Origin: Alphaproteobacteria bacterium
Lineage (GTDB): Bacteria; Pseudomonadota; Alphaproteobacteria; Rhodobacterales; Rhodobacteraceae
Direction of reading: 5' to 3'
Assembly (NCBI GenBank): GCA_030428355.1
Contig: JAUIBL010000002.1
Span: forward strand, 113,135 to 177,134
Length of the DNA: 64,000 nt
The translations under genes were made by a program, and so were the position numbers. The notes below the pieces were generated by a model. It saw nothing but the letters and a program-made list of their open reading frames with translations. It searched no databases and had not been told where the DNA came from. Shown here one piece after another: positions 1 to 8,528 of the stretch (positions within the stretch are counted from its first letter, which is position 1; the number at the start of each line of letters is the position of its first letter).

Positions 1-249
1 CTGGATGAACCGACCACCGGGCTGGATGTCAGCGTACAGGCGCTGGTGCTCGATACGCTGAAGCGGCTGCAACAGGAACGGCGGATCACCATGGTGATCG
101 TCAGTCACGATCTGGGTGTGATCCGCACTCTGGCAGATCGTGTGATGGTCATGCGCGGAGGCGCGGTCGTCGAGGCGGGGCTGGTCGACCAGATTTTCCA
201 GGACCCGCAACACGCCTACACACAACAATTGGTGCATGCAAAGCTATGA
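1..249 (+). CDS. phnK: PhnK, C-P lyase ATP-binding subunit (C-terminal fragment)
   Basis: The window opens inside this gene; 82 residues remain. The first residues are the Walker B/D-loop LDEPTTGLD, followed by the H-loop (VSHDLGV) and a C-terminal end typical of PhnK (QDPQHAYTQQL). PhnK is an ABC-type ATPase that docks on the PhnGHIJ C-P lyase core, which breaks the carbon-phosphorus bond of alkylphosphonates. It is not a membrane transporter subunit. The stop overlaps the phnL start (ATGA), so the two are translationally coupled. The identification rests mostly on the phnL and phnM genes that follow; the fragment alone would be a generic dipeptide-type ABC ATPase. Confidence 0.88.
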   Translation: MDEPTTGLDVSVQALVLDTLKRLQQERRITMVIVSHDLGVIRTLADRVMVMRGGAVVEAGLVDQIFQDPQHAYTQQLVHAKL

Positions 250-965
250 CCCCGGTTCTGGACATCGAAGGCCTGAGCAAAGGCTTCACCCTGCATCATC
301 TGGGCAACCGGATCGAGGCGTTCGACGACATCTCGTTCACCGTCGGGGCAGGGGAATTCGTGCTGCTGAAGGGTGCGAACGGGGCGGGCAAATCGACCCT
401 TTTGCGGACGCTCTACAGGTCCTATCTGCCGCGCGCGGGGGTGATCCGGTTCCATTCCGATCATGGCCCCATCGACCTTGCCCGCGCGGCGGATATTGAC
501 GTGGCGCATCTGCGGCGGACCGAGATCGGGTTCGTTACCCAGTTCCTGCAGGCGCGGCCCCGCGTCAGTGCCGAGGCCATCGTGGCCGAACCGCTGCGGT
601 TGCATGGTGTGGCGGTGGAAGAGGCGCTGGCGCAGGCGCGGGAGGCTTTGAAAACCTTCGGGGTGAAGCCGGACTTGTGGAAGGCTTATCCCACAACCTT
701 TTCCGGCGGGGAGCAGCAGAAGGTGAACCTCGCACGGGCGTTGATCCTGCCGCAGAAGCTATTGCTTCTGGACGAACCCACAGCATCGCTCGACGCGCAT
801 GCGCGCGCGGCGCTGGTGGCCCGTCTGGCCGAACTGAAGGCGGCCGGCACCGCGATGATCGGGGTGTTTCACCATCCCGGCGACGTCGAACAGTTGATCG
901 ACCGCGTGGTCGATCTCACCCCCGATTTCATCAAGAGCGAGGACCGGACCGATGTGGATCTCTGA
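246..965 (+). CDS. phnL: PhnL, C-P lyase accessory ATP-binding protein
   Basis: 239 residues, usual PhnL length. Walker A GANGAGKST lies near residue 43, the ABC signature FSGGEQQKVNLARA near 155 and Walker B LLLLDEPTASLD near 175. PhnL is an ABC-type ATPase of the C-P lyase system, needed with PhnGHI for forming ribose 1-alkylphosphonate 5-triphosphate from ATP and phosphonate. The start is fixed by the 4-bp ATGA overlap with phnK, and the 3' end overlaps phnM by 14 bp. It sits in the order phnK-phnL-phnM known from C-P lyase operons. Confidence 0.95.
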   Translation: MTPVLDIEGLSKGFTLHHLGNRIEAFDDISFTVGAGEFVLLKGANGAGKSTLLRTLYRSYLPRAGVIRFHSDHGPIDLARAADIDVAHLRRTEIGFVTQFLQARPRVSAEAIVAEPLRLHGVAVEEALAQAREALKTFGVKPDLWKAYPTTFSGGEQQKVNLARALILPQKLLLLDEPTASLDAHARAALVARLAELKAAGTAMIGVFHHPGDVEQLIDRVVDLTPDFIKSEDRTDVDL

Positions 966-2139
966 TGTGACGCTGGTGCTTCCCGACCGCGCGGTCAGCC
1001 GCGCGTCGTTGCGGATTGCGGACGGCAAGATCGCCGAGCTTGTCGAGCGTCCTGTGCCCGGCGGTATCACCGGCCCGGACCTGACGGTCTATCCGGGTTT
1101 CATCGATATGCATGGCGACATGATCGAGCTGGAACTCGAGCCGCGCGCGCGGGTGGATTTCCCGATGGAGGTGGCGCTGGCCTCGCTGGATGCGCGGCTT
1201 GCGGCGGCGGGTGTGACAACGGCCTATGCCGCGGTATCTTTCTCGCGCGGGGCGCGTGACGGGGAACGTAGGTCCTATGCGCATACCAGCCAGGTCATCC
1301 GTCAGCTTCACGCGATGCGCGAGACCTGCCGGGTCGATCATCGCATCCACGCGCGGTTCGACATCACCTTCGACAATGCGGTCGGTGTGCTGGAGCAACT
1401 GCTGGACGATGAGCAGGTCGATCTGGTGTCGCTGATGGATCACACGCCGGGGCAGGGGCAGTACCGCAATCTCGAAGTGCATGTGAAGAACAAGGCGGCG
1501 CATCACGGGATTTCGGAAACCGAAGCCCGTCAGATGGTGGCAAATACCATTGCGCTGCGGTCGCGTCCTCAGGAAATCCTGATGGGCAATATCCGCGCGG
1601 TGTCGAAAATGTGCGCAGATCACGGAGTGAGCCTTGCCAGCCACGACGATGATACCGTGTCCAAGGCGCATCTGATGGCCGACATGGGGGCGAGGATCGC
1701 CGAGTTTCCAGTGACGATGGAGGCCGCCAAGGCCGCGGTGGACAAGGGCATGATGACGGCGATGGGTGCGCCGAATGCGATGCGGGGGCAAAGCTATTCG
1801 GGCAACCTGTCCGCGCGGGTTCTGCATGCAGCGGGGCTGTTGCACATCCTTGCGTCCGATTACCATCCCGGTGCCATGCTGGCTGCCGTCCACGCTCTTG
1901 CCCCAAGCGATCCCGACGGATTGGCCGGGGCGGTGCGGCTGGTGTCGGTCAATCCTGCGCGGGCGCTGGGGCTGTCGGATCGGGGGACGCTGGCCATCGG
2001 CAAACGTGCGGATCTGTTCGTGACCGATGCGCGTGGCCGGGTCGCACTGACGCTGTGCGGCGGGCAAGTCGTGTATCACAACGGGACGCTCGACCTCGCG
2101 GCGTCCAAATCTCGGGCATTTGCCGAGGCAGTGGGGTGA
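952..2139 (+). CDS. phnM: PhnM, ribose 1-methylphosphonate 5-triphosphate diphosphatase
   Basis: 395 residues of the amidohydrolase superfamily. It removes diphosphate from alpha-D-ribose 1-alkylphosphonate 5-triphosphate before PhnJ cleaves the C-P bond. Visible metal-site motifs are HGD (IDMHGDMIE, about residue 54), MDHT near 163, SHDDD near 227 and ASDYHPG near 303. The start at ATG 952 overlaps the end of phnL. A diverged second PhnM-like gene lies at 9421-10629 on the other strand, so this one is taken as the main C-P lyase enzyme because it is inside the phnKLM run. Confidence 0.95.
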   Translation: MWISDVTLVLPDRAVSRASLRIADGKIAELVERPVPGGITGPDLTVYPGFIDMHGDMIELELEPRARVDFPMEVALASLDARLAAAGVTTAYAAVSFSRGARDGERRSYAHTSQVIRQLHAMRETCRVDHRIHARFDITFDNAVGVLEQLLDDEQVDLVSLMDHTPGQGQYRNLEVHVKNKAAHHGISETEARQMVANTIALRSRPQEILMGNIRAVSKMCADHGVSLASHDDDTVSKAHLMADMGARIAEFPVTMEAAKAAVDKGMMTAMGAPNAMRGQSYSGNLSARVLHAAGLLHILASDYHPGAMLAAVHALAPSDPDGLAGAVRLVSVNPARALGLSDRGTLAIGKRADLFVTDARGRVALTLCGGQVVYHNGTLDLAASKSRAFAEAVG

Positions 2140-2209
2140 GAAGTTCAACGAAACTTCATTCGACGGTGCACTGACTGTTACGTTCGAGACCTAGGATCAG
2201 GCCAAGGAA

Positions 2210-2225
2210 ATTCATTCGGATGAAT
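2210..2225. promoter_or_regulatory. Palindrome overlapping the phnC ribosome-binding region
   Basis: ATTCATTCGGATGAAT is an inverted repeat with perfect 6-bp arms (ATTCAT/ATGAAT) around TCGG. It ends 4 bp before the phnC start codon, so a bound protein or an RNA fold could cover the initiation region. The right part, GGATGAATCGCC, recurs exactly at 10759-10770 upstream of the second phnM-like gene. The role is inferred; no regulator is known for it here. Confidence 0.4.
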
Positions 2226-2229
2226 CGCC

Positions 2230-3030
2230 ATGGCCGGAACCCTCTCGCTCTCGAACGTATCCCGGATTTTCGGAGACACCCGCGCGGTTGACCGCGTTTC
2301 GCTCGACATCGCGCCGGGCCAGTTCGTCGGGGTGATCGGTCGCTCGGGGGCGGGCAAGTCGACCATGCTGCGGCTGGTGAACCGGTTGATCGACCCAAGC
2401 GAAGGGTCGATCTCGTTCGATGGCACGGAGATCACGGCCCTCAAGGGCAAGGCGCTGCGGGCATGGCGGCGCGACTGCGCGATGATCTTCCAGCAGTTCA
2501 ACCTTGTCGACCGTCTGGACGTGCTGACCAATGTCCTGATCGGGCGTCTGGCCGAGCATGGCTTCTTCAGTTCCATGTCGATGCGGTTCACGGATGAAGA
2601 GCGCACGATGGCGCTGCAGGCGCTGGACAGGTTGGATCTTGTCCCACAGGCGCTGCAGCGCGCGGGTACGCTTTCAGGTGGCCAGCAGCAACGTGTCGCC
2701 ATTGCCAAAGCCTTGGTGCAACGGCCGAAAATCATGCTGGCGGATGAACCCATCGCGTCGCTTGATCCTGCCAATGCCACGCTTGTGATGGACGGTCTCA
2801 AGCAGATCAACACCGAAGACGGGCTGACCGTGCTGGTCAACCTGCACACGCTGGACACCGCACGCGCCTATTGCGACCGCATCATCGCGATGCGCGCGGG
2901 GCGCGTCTTTTTCGACGGCACGGCGGCTCAACTGACCGACGATGTCAGGCGCGACATCTACGGCACGGACGGTCTGCGCGATTTCAACGAGGCCGTGACC
3001 TCGACCCAGCGCCTTGCCGTGCCGGCCTGA
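2230..3030 (+). CDS. phnC: PhnC, phosphonate ABC transporter ATPase
   Basis: 266 residues. Walker [13 protein letters not shown] lies near residue 37, signature [14 protein letters not shown] near 154 and Walker [13 protein letters not shown] near 173; the form [11 protein letters not shown] is typical of PhnC. It energises import of phosphonates (and often phosphate esters or phosphite) through PhnE. It is the first gene of the transporter set phnC-phnD-phnE-phnE, 90 bp after phnM. That gap contains a palindrome but no clear Pho box. Substrate specificity cannot be read from the ATPase. Confidence 0.95.
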   Translation: MAGTLSLSNVSRIFGDTRAVDRVSLDIAPGQFVGVIGRSGAGKSTMLRLVNRLIDPSEGSISFDGTEITALKGKALRAWRRDCAMIFQQFNLVDRLDVLTNVLIGRLAEHGFFSSMSMRFTDEERTMALQALDRLDLVPQALQRAGTLSGGQQQRVAIAKALVQRPKIMLADEPIASLDPANATLVMDGLKQINTEDGLTVLVNLHTLDTARAYCDRIIAMRAGRVFFDGTAAQLTDDVRRDIYGTDGLRDFNEAVTSTQRLAVPA

Positions 3031-3066
3031 CCCAACTGCCACCTGCAACCCAAGGGGAGATGACCC

Positions 3067-3987
3067 ATGAAACTGTTGACCACCACCGCACTGATCGCCG
3101 TTCTGGCCACCGCTGCCGCAGCCGACGGCTGGAAAGACGACTACCAGGTTCTGAAGTTCGGCATCCTGTCCGGCGAGAACGAAAAGGACCGCCTGATGCG
3201 TAACGAACCGCTGCGCGTCTATCTCGAAGACACGCTGGGTGTTCAGGTCGAGATCTTCACCGCAGGCAATTATGACGGCGTGATTCAGGCGCTGGCCGCC
3301 GACCAGATCGAGATCGCGCGCCTTGGGTCATCCGCCTATGCGGCGGCCTACACGGCGACCAATGGCGGTGTTGTGCCGACGCTGACCGGCAAGGCCCTGA
3401 ACGGGGACACGGGTTACTACTCCATCGTCGTGACCCGCTGCGACAGCGGCATCAAGAGCCTTGAAGACGCCAAGGGCAAGGTTCACGCCTTTGCCGATCC
3501 GGACAGCACCTCGGGTTATGCGGTGCCGTACTTCAACATGGTGACGCGCGAAGGCTTCAAGCCGGAAGAGTTCTTCAGCACGGTGACGTTCTCGGGCAGC
3601 CACGAAGCTGGCGTGACAGGTGTTGTCAACGGCACCTTCGACACGGCGGCCACCTATCAGGACAACGACACTGATGGCGTCTATCAGCGCATGGAAGACA
3701 AGGGCATGATCGAACCCGGTCAGGTCTGCAAGATCTGGCAGAGCCCAGAAATCACGTCCGGCCCGTGGACCTTCCGCAAGAACCTGCCCGAGGCGCTGAT
3801 CGAAGACGTGACAGCCGCCATCGAAAGCTTCCCGACGGCTGATCCCGAAGGCTACAAGCTCTATTCGTCCTGGACCGCGGACAACCCCAACCCGGATGAC
3901 GGCTTCGTACGTGTTGATCACGAGCGGTACCAGTGGATCGTCGACATGCGCGCGTGGATCAAGGAACAGCGTCGTTCGGGCTCCTGA
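3067..3987 (+). CDS. phnD: PhnD, periplasmic phosphonate-binding protein
   Basis: 306 residues with a Sec signal peptide (MKLLTTTALIAVLATAAAADG, cleavage after about residue 20). The mature part begins with the PhnD-type pattern LKFGILSGENEKDRL and contains ARLGSSAYAAAYTATNGG and a FADPDSTSGYAVPYF segment, typical of phosphonate/phosphite-binding proteins. It delivers ligand to the PhnE permeases. An AGGGGAGA ribosome site precedes ATG 3067. A hairpin after the gene (4023-4052) could raise its mRNA level relative to the permeases. Confidence 0.95.
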   Translation: MKLLTTTALIAVLATAAAADGWKDDYQVLKFGILSGENEKDRLMRNEPLRVYLEDTLGVQVEIFTAGNYDGVIQALAADQIEIARLGSSAYAAAYTATNGGVVPTLTGKALNGDTGYYSIVVTRCDSGIKSLEDAKGKVHAFADPDSTSGYAVPYFNMVTREGFKPEEFFSTVTFSGSHEAGVTGVVNGTFDTAATYQDNDTDGVYQRMEDKGMIEPGQVCKIWQSPEITSGPWTFRKNLPEALIEDVTAAIESFPTADPEGYKLYSSWTADNPNPDDGFVRVDHERYQWIVDMRAWIKEQRRSGS

Positions 3988-4022
3988 GCCTGTGATGTGA
4001 CGGGGTCTCTGCATGCCCCGAT

Positions 4023-4052
4023 CCCCATGGCGTATGTCCCTGCGCCATGGGG
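4023..4052 (+). terminator. Intercistronic hairpin after phnD
   Basis: CCCCATGGCG (4023-4032) pairs with CGCCATGGGG (4043-4052): a perfect 10-bp stem with a 10-nt loop. No strong T-run follows, so it is more likely an mRNA-stabilising or partial attenuator hairpin than a full terminator. It also argues against any phnE start upstream of 4091. Confidence 0.55.
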
Positions 4053-4090
4053 CTTTGTCGCCTGACGTCCCGCGCCGCCCGGAGCCGAAC

Positions 4091-5038
4091 ATGACAGCCA
4101 CAGCCGATTTCAACGCTATCCCCGCGTCCGACCGCGCCTCTGCCCTGTCGGCCTTCGAGGCGGAGTTCGCAGCGCAGCGCCGATATGCGCGCCGTGCCTG
4201 GGCCATCGGCACGGGTCTCTTCCTAATCGTTTTCGTTCTGACGGCGTGGATCGGCGATTTCTTCAAGGTCACGCAGGTGACCATGCCGGACGGATCGCGC
4301 GACTGGCGCTGGATCATCCCGGCGGGCATTCCGCGTCTTGGCGAATATATCGAAAAGACCATCCCGACTCTGCGTTGGGACACCCTTGGCACGGATTTCG
4401 CCAACTGGTTCTGGCGCTGGAAGATCTGGATGGAGCTGTTGTTCGAAACCGTCCTAATCGCCTTCATGGCGACGGTGTTCGGAGTGATCGGCGGGTTTCT
4501 TCTGTCCTTCCCGGCCTCGCGGAACCTTGCGCCCAACACATGGGTCCTTTGGATCACCCGCCGCTATCTCGAGATCGCGCGGACCGTGCCGGAGCTGGTC
4601 TGGGCGCTGATCTTCGTCTTCTGTTTCTCCGTCGGGCCGATGGCCGGGGTTCTGGCCATCGGGCTGCATGCGGCGGGCGCGCTGGGCAAGCTGTATTCCG
4701 AGGTCAACGAGAACATCGACATGCGCCCGCTCGAAGGTGTGAAAGCCGCCGGTGGCACATGGTTCGACCAGATCCGCTACGGGGCGGTGCCGCAGGTGAT
4801 GCCCAACATCATCAGCTACACGCTGCTGCGCTTCGAGATCAACGTGCGCGCCTCGTCGATCATCGGTTATGTCGGCGCGGGTGGTCTGGGGCAGGAATTC
4901 CGCACCGCCATGAGTTTTCAGGAATACACCGACCTTTCGGCGCTCTTCGTCATCATCTTCGTGACCGTGATGATCATCGATTACGGGTCGGAAAAGCTGC
5001 GCCACCGGATCATTCACCTTGAGGAGACCCGGCCATGA
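4091..5038 (+). CDS. phnE: PhnE, phosphonate ABC transporter permease (first copy)
   Basis: 315 residues, several hydrophobic segments (first near residues 35-55) and the EAA-type loop (EGVKAAGGTWFDQIRYGAVPQ) that contacts PhnC. The C-terminal region VRASSIIGYVGAGGLGQEF is typical of PhnE. The start at 4091 was chosen because GGAG lies 7 bp upstream; a longer open frame from 4013 would run through the hairpin and gives a non-hydrophobic, Pro/Arg-rich leader. It overlaps the second permease by 4 bp (ATGA). The N-terminal hydrophilic extension of about 35 residues is longer than in E. coli PhnE. Confidence 0.93.
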   Translation: MTATADFNAIPASDRASALSAFEAEFAAQRRYARRAWAIGTGLFLIVFVLTAWIGDFFKVTQVTMPDGSRDWRWIIPAGIPRLGEYIEKTIPTLRWDTLGTDFANWFWRWKIWMELLFETVLIAFMATVFGVIGGFLLSFPASRNLAPNTWVLWITRRYLEIARTVPELVWALIFVFCFSVGPMAGVLAIGLHAAGALGKLYSEVNENIDMRPLEGVKAAGGTWFDQIRYGAVPQVMPNIISYTLLRFEINVRASSIIGYVGAGGLGQEFRTAMSFQEYTDLSALFVIIFVTVMIIDYGSEKLRHRIIHLEETRP

Positions 5039-5892
5039 CCGTCACCCCGGAACAGATCGCTGAGGCCCGCGCAAACGTGCCGCTGGCCTTTCAGGCACCG
5101 TTGCCGGTGCGCCTGCGCCGCTATGCGCTCTGGGCGTTTTTCGTGGGGCTGTTCTGCTGGTGCCTTTACGATTTCAACTTCTCGCCCGCCCGCATCTGGG
5201 AAGGGCTGGGGCGCTTCGGCACCGTCGCGAGCTTCATGTTCCCGCCCTACATATGGACAAGCTGGGCAGAGTTTTCGGAAATCCTGAACGGTCTGGGTGA
5301 GACCCTCGCGATTGCGTTTCTGGGCACGGTGCTGGGCGCGGTCTTTGCCTTTCCGCTGTCCTTCCTCGGGGCCAAGAACATCAACCGCCTGAACTGGCTG
5401 CGCTTGTCGACGCGGCGTGGCTATGACGTGATCCGCGCCTTCGAGACGCTGATCCTTGCGCTGATCTTCATACGCGCCTTCGGGCTGGGGCCGCTTGCGG
5501 GCATCCTTGCCATCGCGGTGAGCGAGATCGGCACCTTTGCCAAGCTGTTCTCCGAAGCCATCGAGAACACGTCGAACAAACCCGTTGAAGGGGTGAAAGC
5601 CTCGGGTGGGTCGCGGTTGCAGCAAATCCGGTTCGGCATCGCCCCCCAGGTCAACCCGGTGATCCTGTCGATCCTGCTCTACAACTTCGAGTCCAACGTG
5701 CGGTCGGGCACGATCCTTGGCATCGTCGGGGCTGGCGGGATCGGGTTTCTGCTGTCCGACCGCATCGCGGCCTATCGATGGGGCGAGGCGTGGTCGATCA
5801 TCTTCCTGATCATCGCCATGGTCTACGTGATCGACTGGCTGTCCGGCCTGATCCGGCAACGGCTGATCGGAAAGACGGACTTGGCGAAGTGA
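5035..5892 (+). CDS. phnE: PhnE, phosphonate ABC transporter permease (second copy)
   Basis: 285 residues with the same architecture as its neighbour: an N-terminal membrane segment near residues 33-50, an EAA loop (EGVKASGGSRLQQIRFGIAPQ) and SGTILGIVGAGGIGFLL. Two adjacent PhnE proteins are common in alphaproteobacterial phn operons and probably form a heterodimer. The ATGA overlap with the first copy sets the start. After the TGA stop at 5890-5892 the same reading frame stays open for 54 codons and ends in ATGA overlap with the next gene (see findings). Confidence 0.93.
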   Translation: MTVTPEQIAEARANVPLAFQAPLPVRLRRYALWAFFVGLFCWCLYDFNFSPARIWEGLGRFGTVASFMFPPYIWTSWAEFSEILNGLGETLAIAFLGTVLGAVFAFPLSFLGAKNINRLNWLRLSTRRGYDVIRAFETLILALIFIRAFGLGPLAGILAIAVSEIGTFAKLFSEAIENTSNKPVEGVKASGGSRLQQIRFGIAPQVNPVILSILLYNFESNVRSGTILGIVGAGGIGFLLSDRIAAYRWGEAWSIIFLIIAMVYVIDWLSGLIRQRLIGKTDLAK

Positions 5893-6053
5893 GAAAGGCC
5901 CGGATCGACTCTGGTCCGTGGCGACAGTCAGGCGCGACCGCTCTGGTGGGACCGCATCTTCCGTACCGCGGAACTTGATGAGCCGGGCGGCAAGGCCGAC
6001 CCGCTTGGTCAGGGACTTCCCAAAAGTTTGAACACCATGACGGAGACACCAAG

Positions 6054-6683
6054 ATGAGTGGCGCTGGATCGAAGAAACACCTCACTGAAGCCCCGAACAT
6101 CCATCCCGAAGCCAGCGTCGTGGACTGCGCACTGGGGGCTTGGACCGAGGTGGGCAAAGGCACGTCGATGCGGGCGTCGACCATGGGCGACTGGTCCTAT
6201 ATCACTCAGGATTGCCATGTCGTCTGGACCAGCATCGGCAAGATGTGCTCGATCGCGAATTCCACGCGCATCAATCCCGGCAATCATCCGACCTGGCGCG
6301 CAGTCCAGCATCACAGCGTCTACCGGGCCGAGGCCTATGGGCTGGGCGAGGACGACCACGACTTCTTTGACTGGCGCAAATCGGATTGGGTGACGATCGG
6401 TCATGACGTGTGGATCGGCCACGGTGTGACCGTGACGGCAGGTGTGACCATCGGGACTGGTGCCGTCATCGGTGCGGGGGCAGTGGTGACAAAGGATGTG
6501 GCACCCTATACCGTTGTCGGCGGCGTCCCCGCTCGGGTGATCAAACGCCGCTTTACCGAAGCCCAGGCCGACGCACTTCAGGACATTGCCGTCTGGGATT
6601 GGTCACGAGACAGATACCGTGCGGCCTTGCCGGACATTCGGGCGCTGGAGATTGATGCCTTCATTGAAAAATACCGCCGCTGA
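6054..6683 (+). CDS. Phosphonate-metabolism hexapeptide-repeat transferase
   Basis: 209 residues of left-handed beta-helix (hexapeptide repeat) acyltransferase type, related to xenobiotic/chloramphenicol acetyltransferases. Repeats are clear at residues 120-165 ([20 protein letters not shown] then [13 protein letters not shown]). The His of IGHGVTV and the end [17 protein letters not shown] are family hallmarks. A subfamily of these enzymes sits in phosphonate operons; the natural acceptor is not established. The ATG lies 162 bp after the phnE stop and is preceded by GACGGAGACACC. The end overlaps the next gene by 29 bp. Confidence 0.85.
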   Translation: MSGAGSKKHLTEAPNIHPEASVVDCALGAWTEVGKGTSMRASTMGDWSYITQDCHVVWTSIGKMCSIANSTRINPGNHPTWRAVQHHSVYRAEAYGLGEDDHDFFDWRKSDWVTIGHDVWIGHGVTVTAGVTIGTGAVIGAGAVVTKDVAPYTVVGGVPARVIKRRFTEAQADALQDIAVWDWSRDRYRAALPDIRALEIDAFIEKYRR

Positions 6684-7218
6684 GCCGCCTCCCGAACAAC
6701 CTTCGCGCCCGGTATTCGACACGGGTTTCTACATTCTTGCAGTCTCGGCCCTCGCCGCAGGCGCATTGGTTGTGTTGTTCAAGGGTTGGGACCGCGCACT
6801 CGCTATCGCCCGGGACGAGATGCTGTTCATGGCGGTACTTGCCCCCAAGATCGCGGCGGGCATGTTCATCGCGGCCACGCTGCCGCTCTTGATGCCGCGG
6901 GACAAGGTGGCGATCTGGATCGGACGGGAAAGCGGCATGCGTGGGTTGCTGCTGGCGGCCTTTGCCGGCGCGGCCATCCCCGGCGGCCCGGCCATGACCT
7001 TTCCGCTTGCGGCAAGTTTCGGTCTGGTCGGCGCAGACATCGGGGCCATCATGGCTTTTGTGACAAGCTGGGCGCTGCTCAGTCTGAACCGGACACTGAT
7101 CTGGGAGTTTTCGTTCCTGCCGGTAGACCTTGTCTGGTGGCGCGTGCTTTTGTGCCTGCCGTTCCCGATCCTCATCGGCCTCGCCGCGCGCGCGGTCTTC
7201 GGAGGACGGGACGCGTGA
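6655..7218 (+). CDS. Half-size permease, DUF318/ArsP-like, subunit A
   Basis: 187 residues, almost all hydrophobic: membrane segments near residues 22-40, 55-75, 85-110, 115-140 and 160-180. The middle contains [19 protein letters not shown] followed by a TSW.LLSLNR...E pattern. The next gene carries the matching pattern (GPITPGGAFVAFAVGAA, then TAWSLFSASR..E), so the two look like the two halves of one permease of the DUF318/YraQ kind, which is normally about 300-350 residues. Start at ATG 6655 inside the transferase gene; the stop overlaps the next start (GTGA). Substrate unknown; the location suggests a phosphonate-related compound. Confidence 0.6.
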   Translation: MPSLKNTAAEPPPEQPSRPVFDTGFYILAVSALAAGALVVLFKGWDRALAIARDEMLFMAVLAPKIAAGMFIAATLPLLMPRDKVAIWIGRESGMRGLLLAAFAGAAIPGGPAMTFPLAASFGLVGADIGAIMAFVTSWALLSLNRTLIWEFSFLPVDLVWWRVLLCLPFPILIGLAARAVFGGRDA

Positions 7219-7697
7219 ACATCCTGATCGGTACGGTTCTGCTGGGCGCGGTTGCGCTGTGGCTCTACGCGAGATTGCCCAATGCCGAATGGCGCGCCGC
7301 CGGGATGGCGAATGCGTGGCGCATGGCGCAGTTCACCGCGCCTCGGATCGTTGTGGCTCTTCTGGGGGCCGGGTTCTTTGCCGAGCTGCTGCCCCCCGAG
7401 CAGGTGCGCGCACTTTTCGGAGAGGGGGCGGGTTTGTCCGGGGTGCTGCTGGCAATTGCCTTGGGTCCCATCACGCCGGGTGGCGCTTTTGTGGCTTTTG
7501 CGGTGGGGGCGGCGGCACTCAAGGCGGGGGCCACATCGAGCCTAGTCGTCACCTATGTCACCGCGTGGTCGCTATTTTCCGCCTCGCGGTTCCTGGCGTA
7601 CGAGCTGCCGCTGATGGGTCGGCAATTGGCGCTGCGTCGGTTGCTGTTGTGCCTCCCGGTGCCGTTTCTGATTGCCGGAGCTGCGCATGTCGTTTGA
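7215..7697 (+). CDS. Half-size permease, DUF318/ArsP-like, subunit B
   Basis: 160 residues, GTG start overlapping the stop of subunit A by 4 bp. Hydrophobic segments lie near residues 2-18, 38-60, 68-90, 95-115 and 140-158. The PGGAFVAFAVGAAALKAGAT stretch parallels [20 protein letters not shown] in subunit A, evidence of an internal duplication that has stayed split. The 3' end overlaps the GNAT gene by 11 bp, so all are one transcription unit with phn. It could be a heterodimeric transporter with subunit A; no substrate is visible. Confidence 0.6.
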   Translation: MNILIGTVLLGAVALWLYARLPNAEWRAAGMANAWRMAQFTAPRIVVALLGAGFFAELLPPEQVRALFGEGAGLSGVLLAIALGPITPGGAFVAFAVGAAALKAGATSSLVVTYVTAWSLFSASRFLAYELPLMGRQLALRRLLLCLPVPFLIAGAAHVV

Positions 7698-8241
7698 AAC
7701 CGGCCTACTGATGCGTCCGATCGAAACACCGCGGCTGATCCTTGTGGCGCCCCAGGCACATCATCTGGAGGCATATGTCGCCTATTGTGCCAGTGCGCGG
7801 GCGCGGTTTGTCGGTGGGCCGTTCGATGCGGCCAAGGCTTTTGACAAACTCTGTTCCATGGCGGGCCACTGGACGCTGCGCGGCTTCGGCAGATATGTCA
7901 TCACCCTCAAGGAAAGCGGGCAGGCCATCGGGCATGTCGGGGCGTTGCAGATCGACGATGCAGAACTGCCGGAGATGACGTGGACGTTGTGGCCGGATGA
8001 CGCCGAAGGACGTGGCTACGCATTCGAAGCAGCCACGGCCTATCTGGCTCAAGCAAAACGGGCGGTTGGGGTCGATGAGATGTTGATCCGAATCGCGGCG
8101 GGAAATGCACGGTCAAGCAAACTTGCGGAACGATTGGGTGCGTCGGTCGACACAACGATCAAGGCGGCGGCTTGGATGGGGGATGGATTGACCTACCGCA
8201 TCACTCTCCCCCAAGTATCAGACCCCGACGGTGCTGACTGA
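7687..8241 (+). CDS. GNAT-family N-acetyltransferase (RimJ/RimL type)
   Basis: 184 residues. The N-terminal IETPRLILVAPQAHHLEAYVAY is typical of RimJ/RimL-like GNATs, and the acetyl-CoA site region is seen around DDAEGRGYAFEAATAYL (residues 100-118) and GNARSSKLAERLGA (near 140). ATG 7687 overlaps the permease stop; another in-frame ATG lies 15 bp upstream. As last gene of the phn run it could acetylate aminoalkylphosphonates, as PhnO does, but it is not PhnO by sequence and a protein target is equally possible. Confidence 0.75.
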   Translation: MSFETGLLMRPIETPRLILVAPQAHHLEAYVAYCASARARFVGGPFDAAKAFDKLCSMAGHWTLRGFGRYVITLKESGQAIGHVGALQIDDAELPEMTWTLWPDDAEGRGYAFEAATAYLAQAKRAVGVDEMLIRIAAGNARSSKLAERLGASVDTTIKAAAWMGDGLTYRITLPQVSDPDGAD

Positions 8242-8252
8242 GCAAGATCGTG

Positions 8253-8441
8253 TCAGCCTTTTGCGCTGACGATCCAGTTGCGGATTTTTTCCTTGGGGGC
8301 GCCGGAAAATTCGGCGGATTTCGTGTCGTCGAAAATGTGTTTTCGCGGATCGAACACCCGAGGCGATCTGGCCGATTTTTCCTGAATCCAAACAGCGATG
8401 ACCTGCTGCGTTTCGTCAAGCTCTGCAATGTAACACGTCAT
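8253..8441 (-). CDS. Small hypothetical protein
   Basis: 62 residues, unrecognised. The sequence is mixed-charge and hydrophilic, with no signal peptide or membrane segment, and ends KEKIRNWIVSAKG. Codon use on this strand looks coding (GAA, AAA, ATC, CGC, GGC preferred), although the region has lower GC than its neighbours. There is no clear Shine-Dalgarno site; the bases just upstream are the 3' arm of a strong hairpin (8445-8489). It lies 87 bp beyond the isomerase gene on the same strand. The opposite strand also has an open frame of 71 codons that looks less protein-like. Confidence 0.45.
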   Translation of the reverse strand: MTCYIAELDETQQVIAVWIQEKSARSPRVFDPRKHIFDDTKSAEFSGAPKEKIRNWIVSAKG

Positions 8442-8444
8442 ACA

Positions 8445-8489
8445 CGCCGCCGTATCTGGTCTTGAACACTTCAGGACCGTACGGCGGCG
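8445..8489 (-). terminator. Long two-part hairpin between isomerase and small ORF
   Basis: CGCCGCCGTA (8445-8454) pairs perfectly with TACGGCGGCG (8480-8489), and inside it GGTC (8458-8461) pairs with GACC (8475-8478). No T-run follows on either strand. It sits 3 bp upstream of the small minus-strand start codon, so it could end the isomerase transcript or hide the initiation site of the small gene. Confidence 0.5.
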
Positions 8490-8528
8490 GATTTCGATTC
8501 GGCAAGGTCGACCATCAGGTCGACCCTG

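Noticed and set aside
931..2148. 405-codon minus-strand frame
   Set aside because: It covers phnM exactly and is Arg/His-rich; phnM has all metal-site motifs.
2140..2229. Pho box upstream of phnC
   Set aside because: CTGTTAC at 2174-2180 resembles one half-site, but no second half-site at 11-bp spacing was found.
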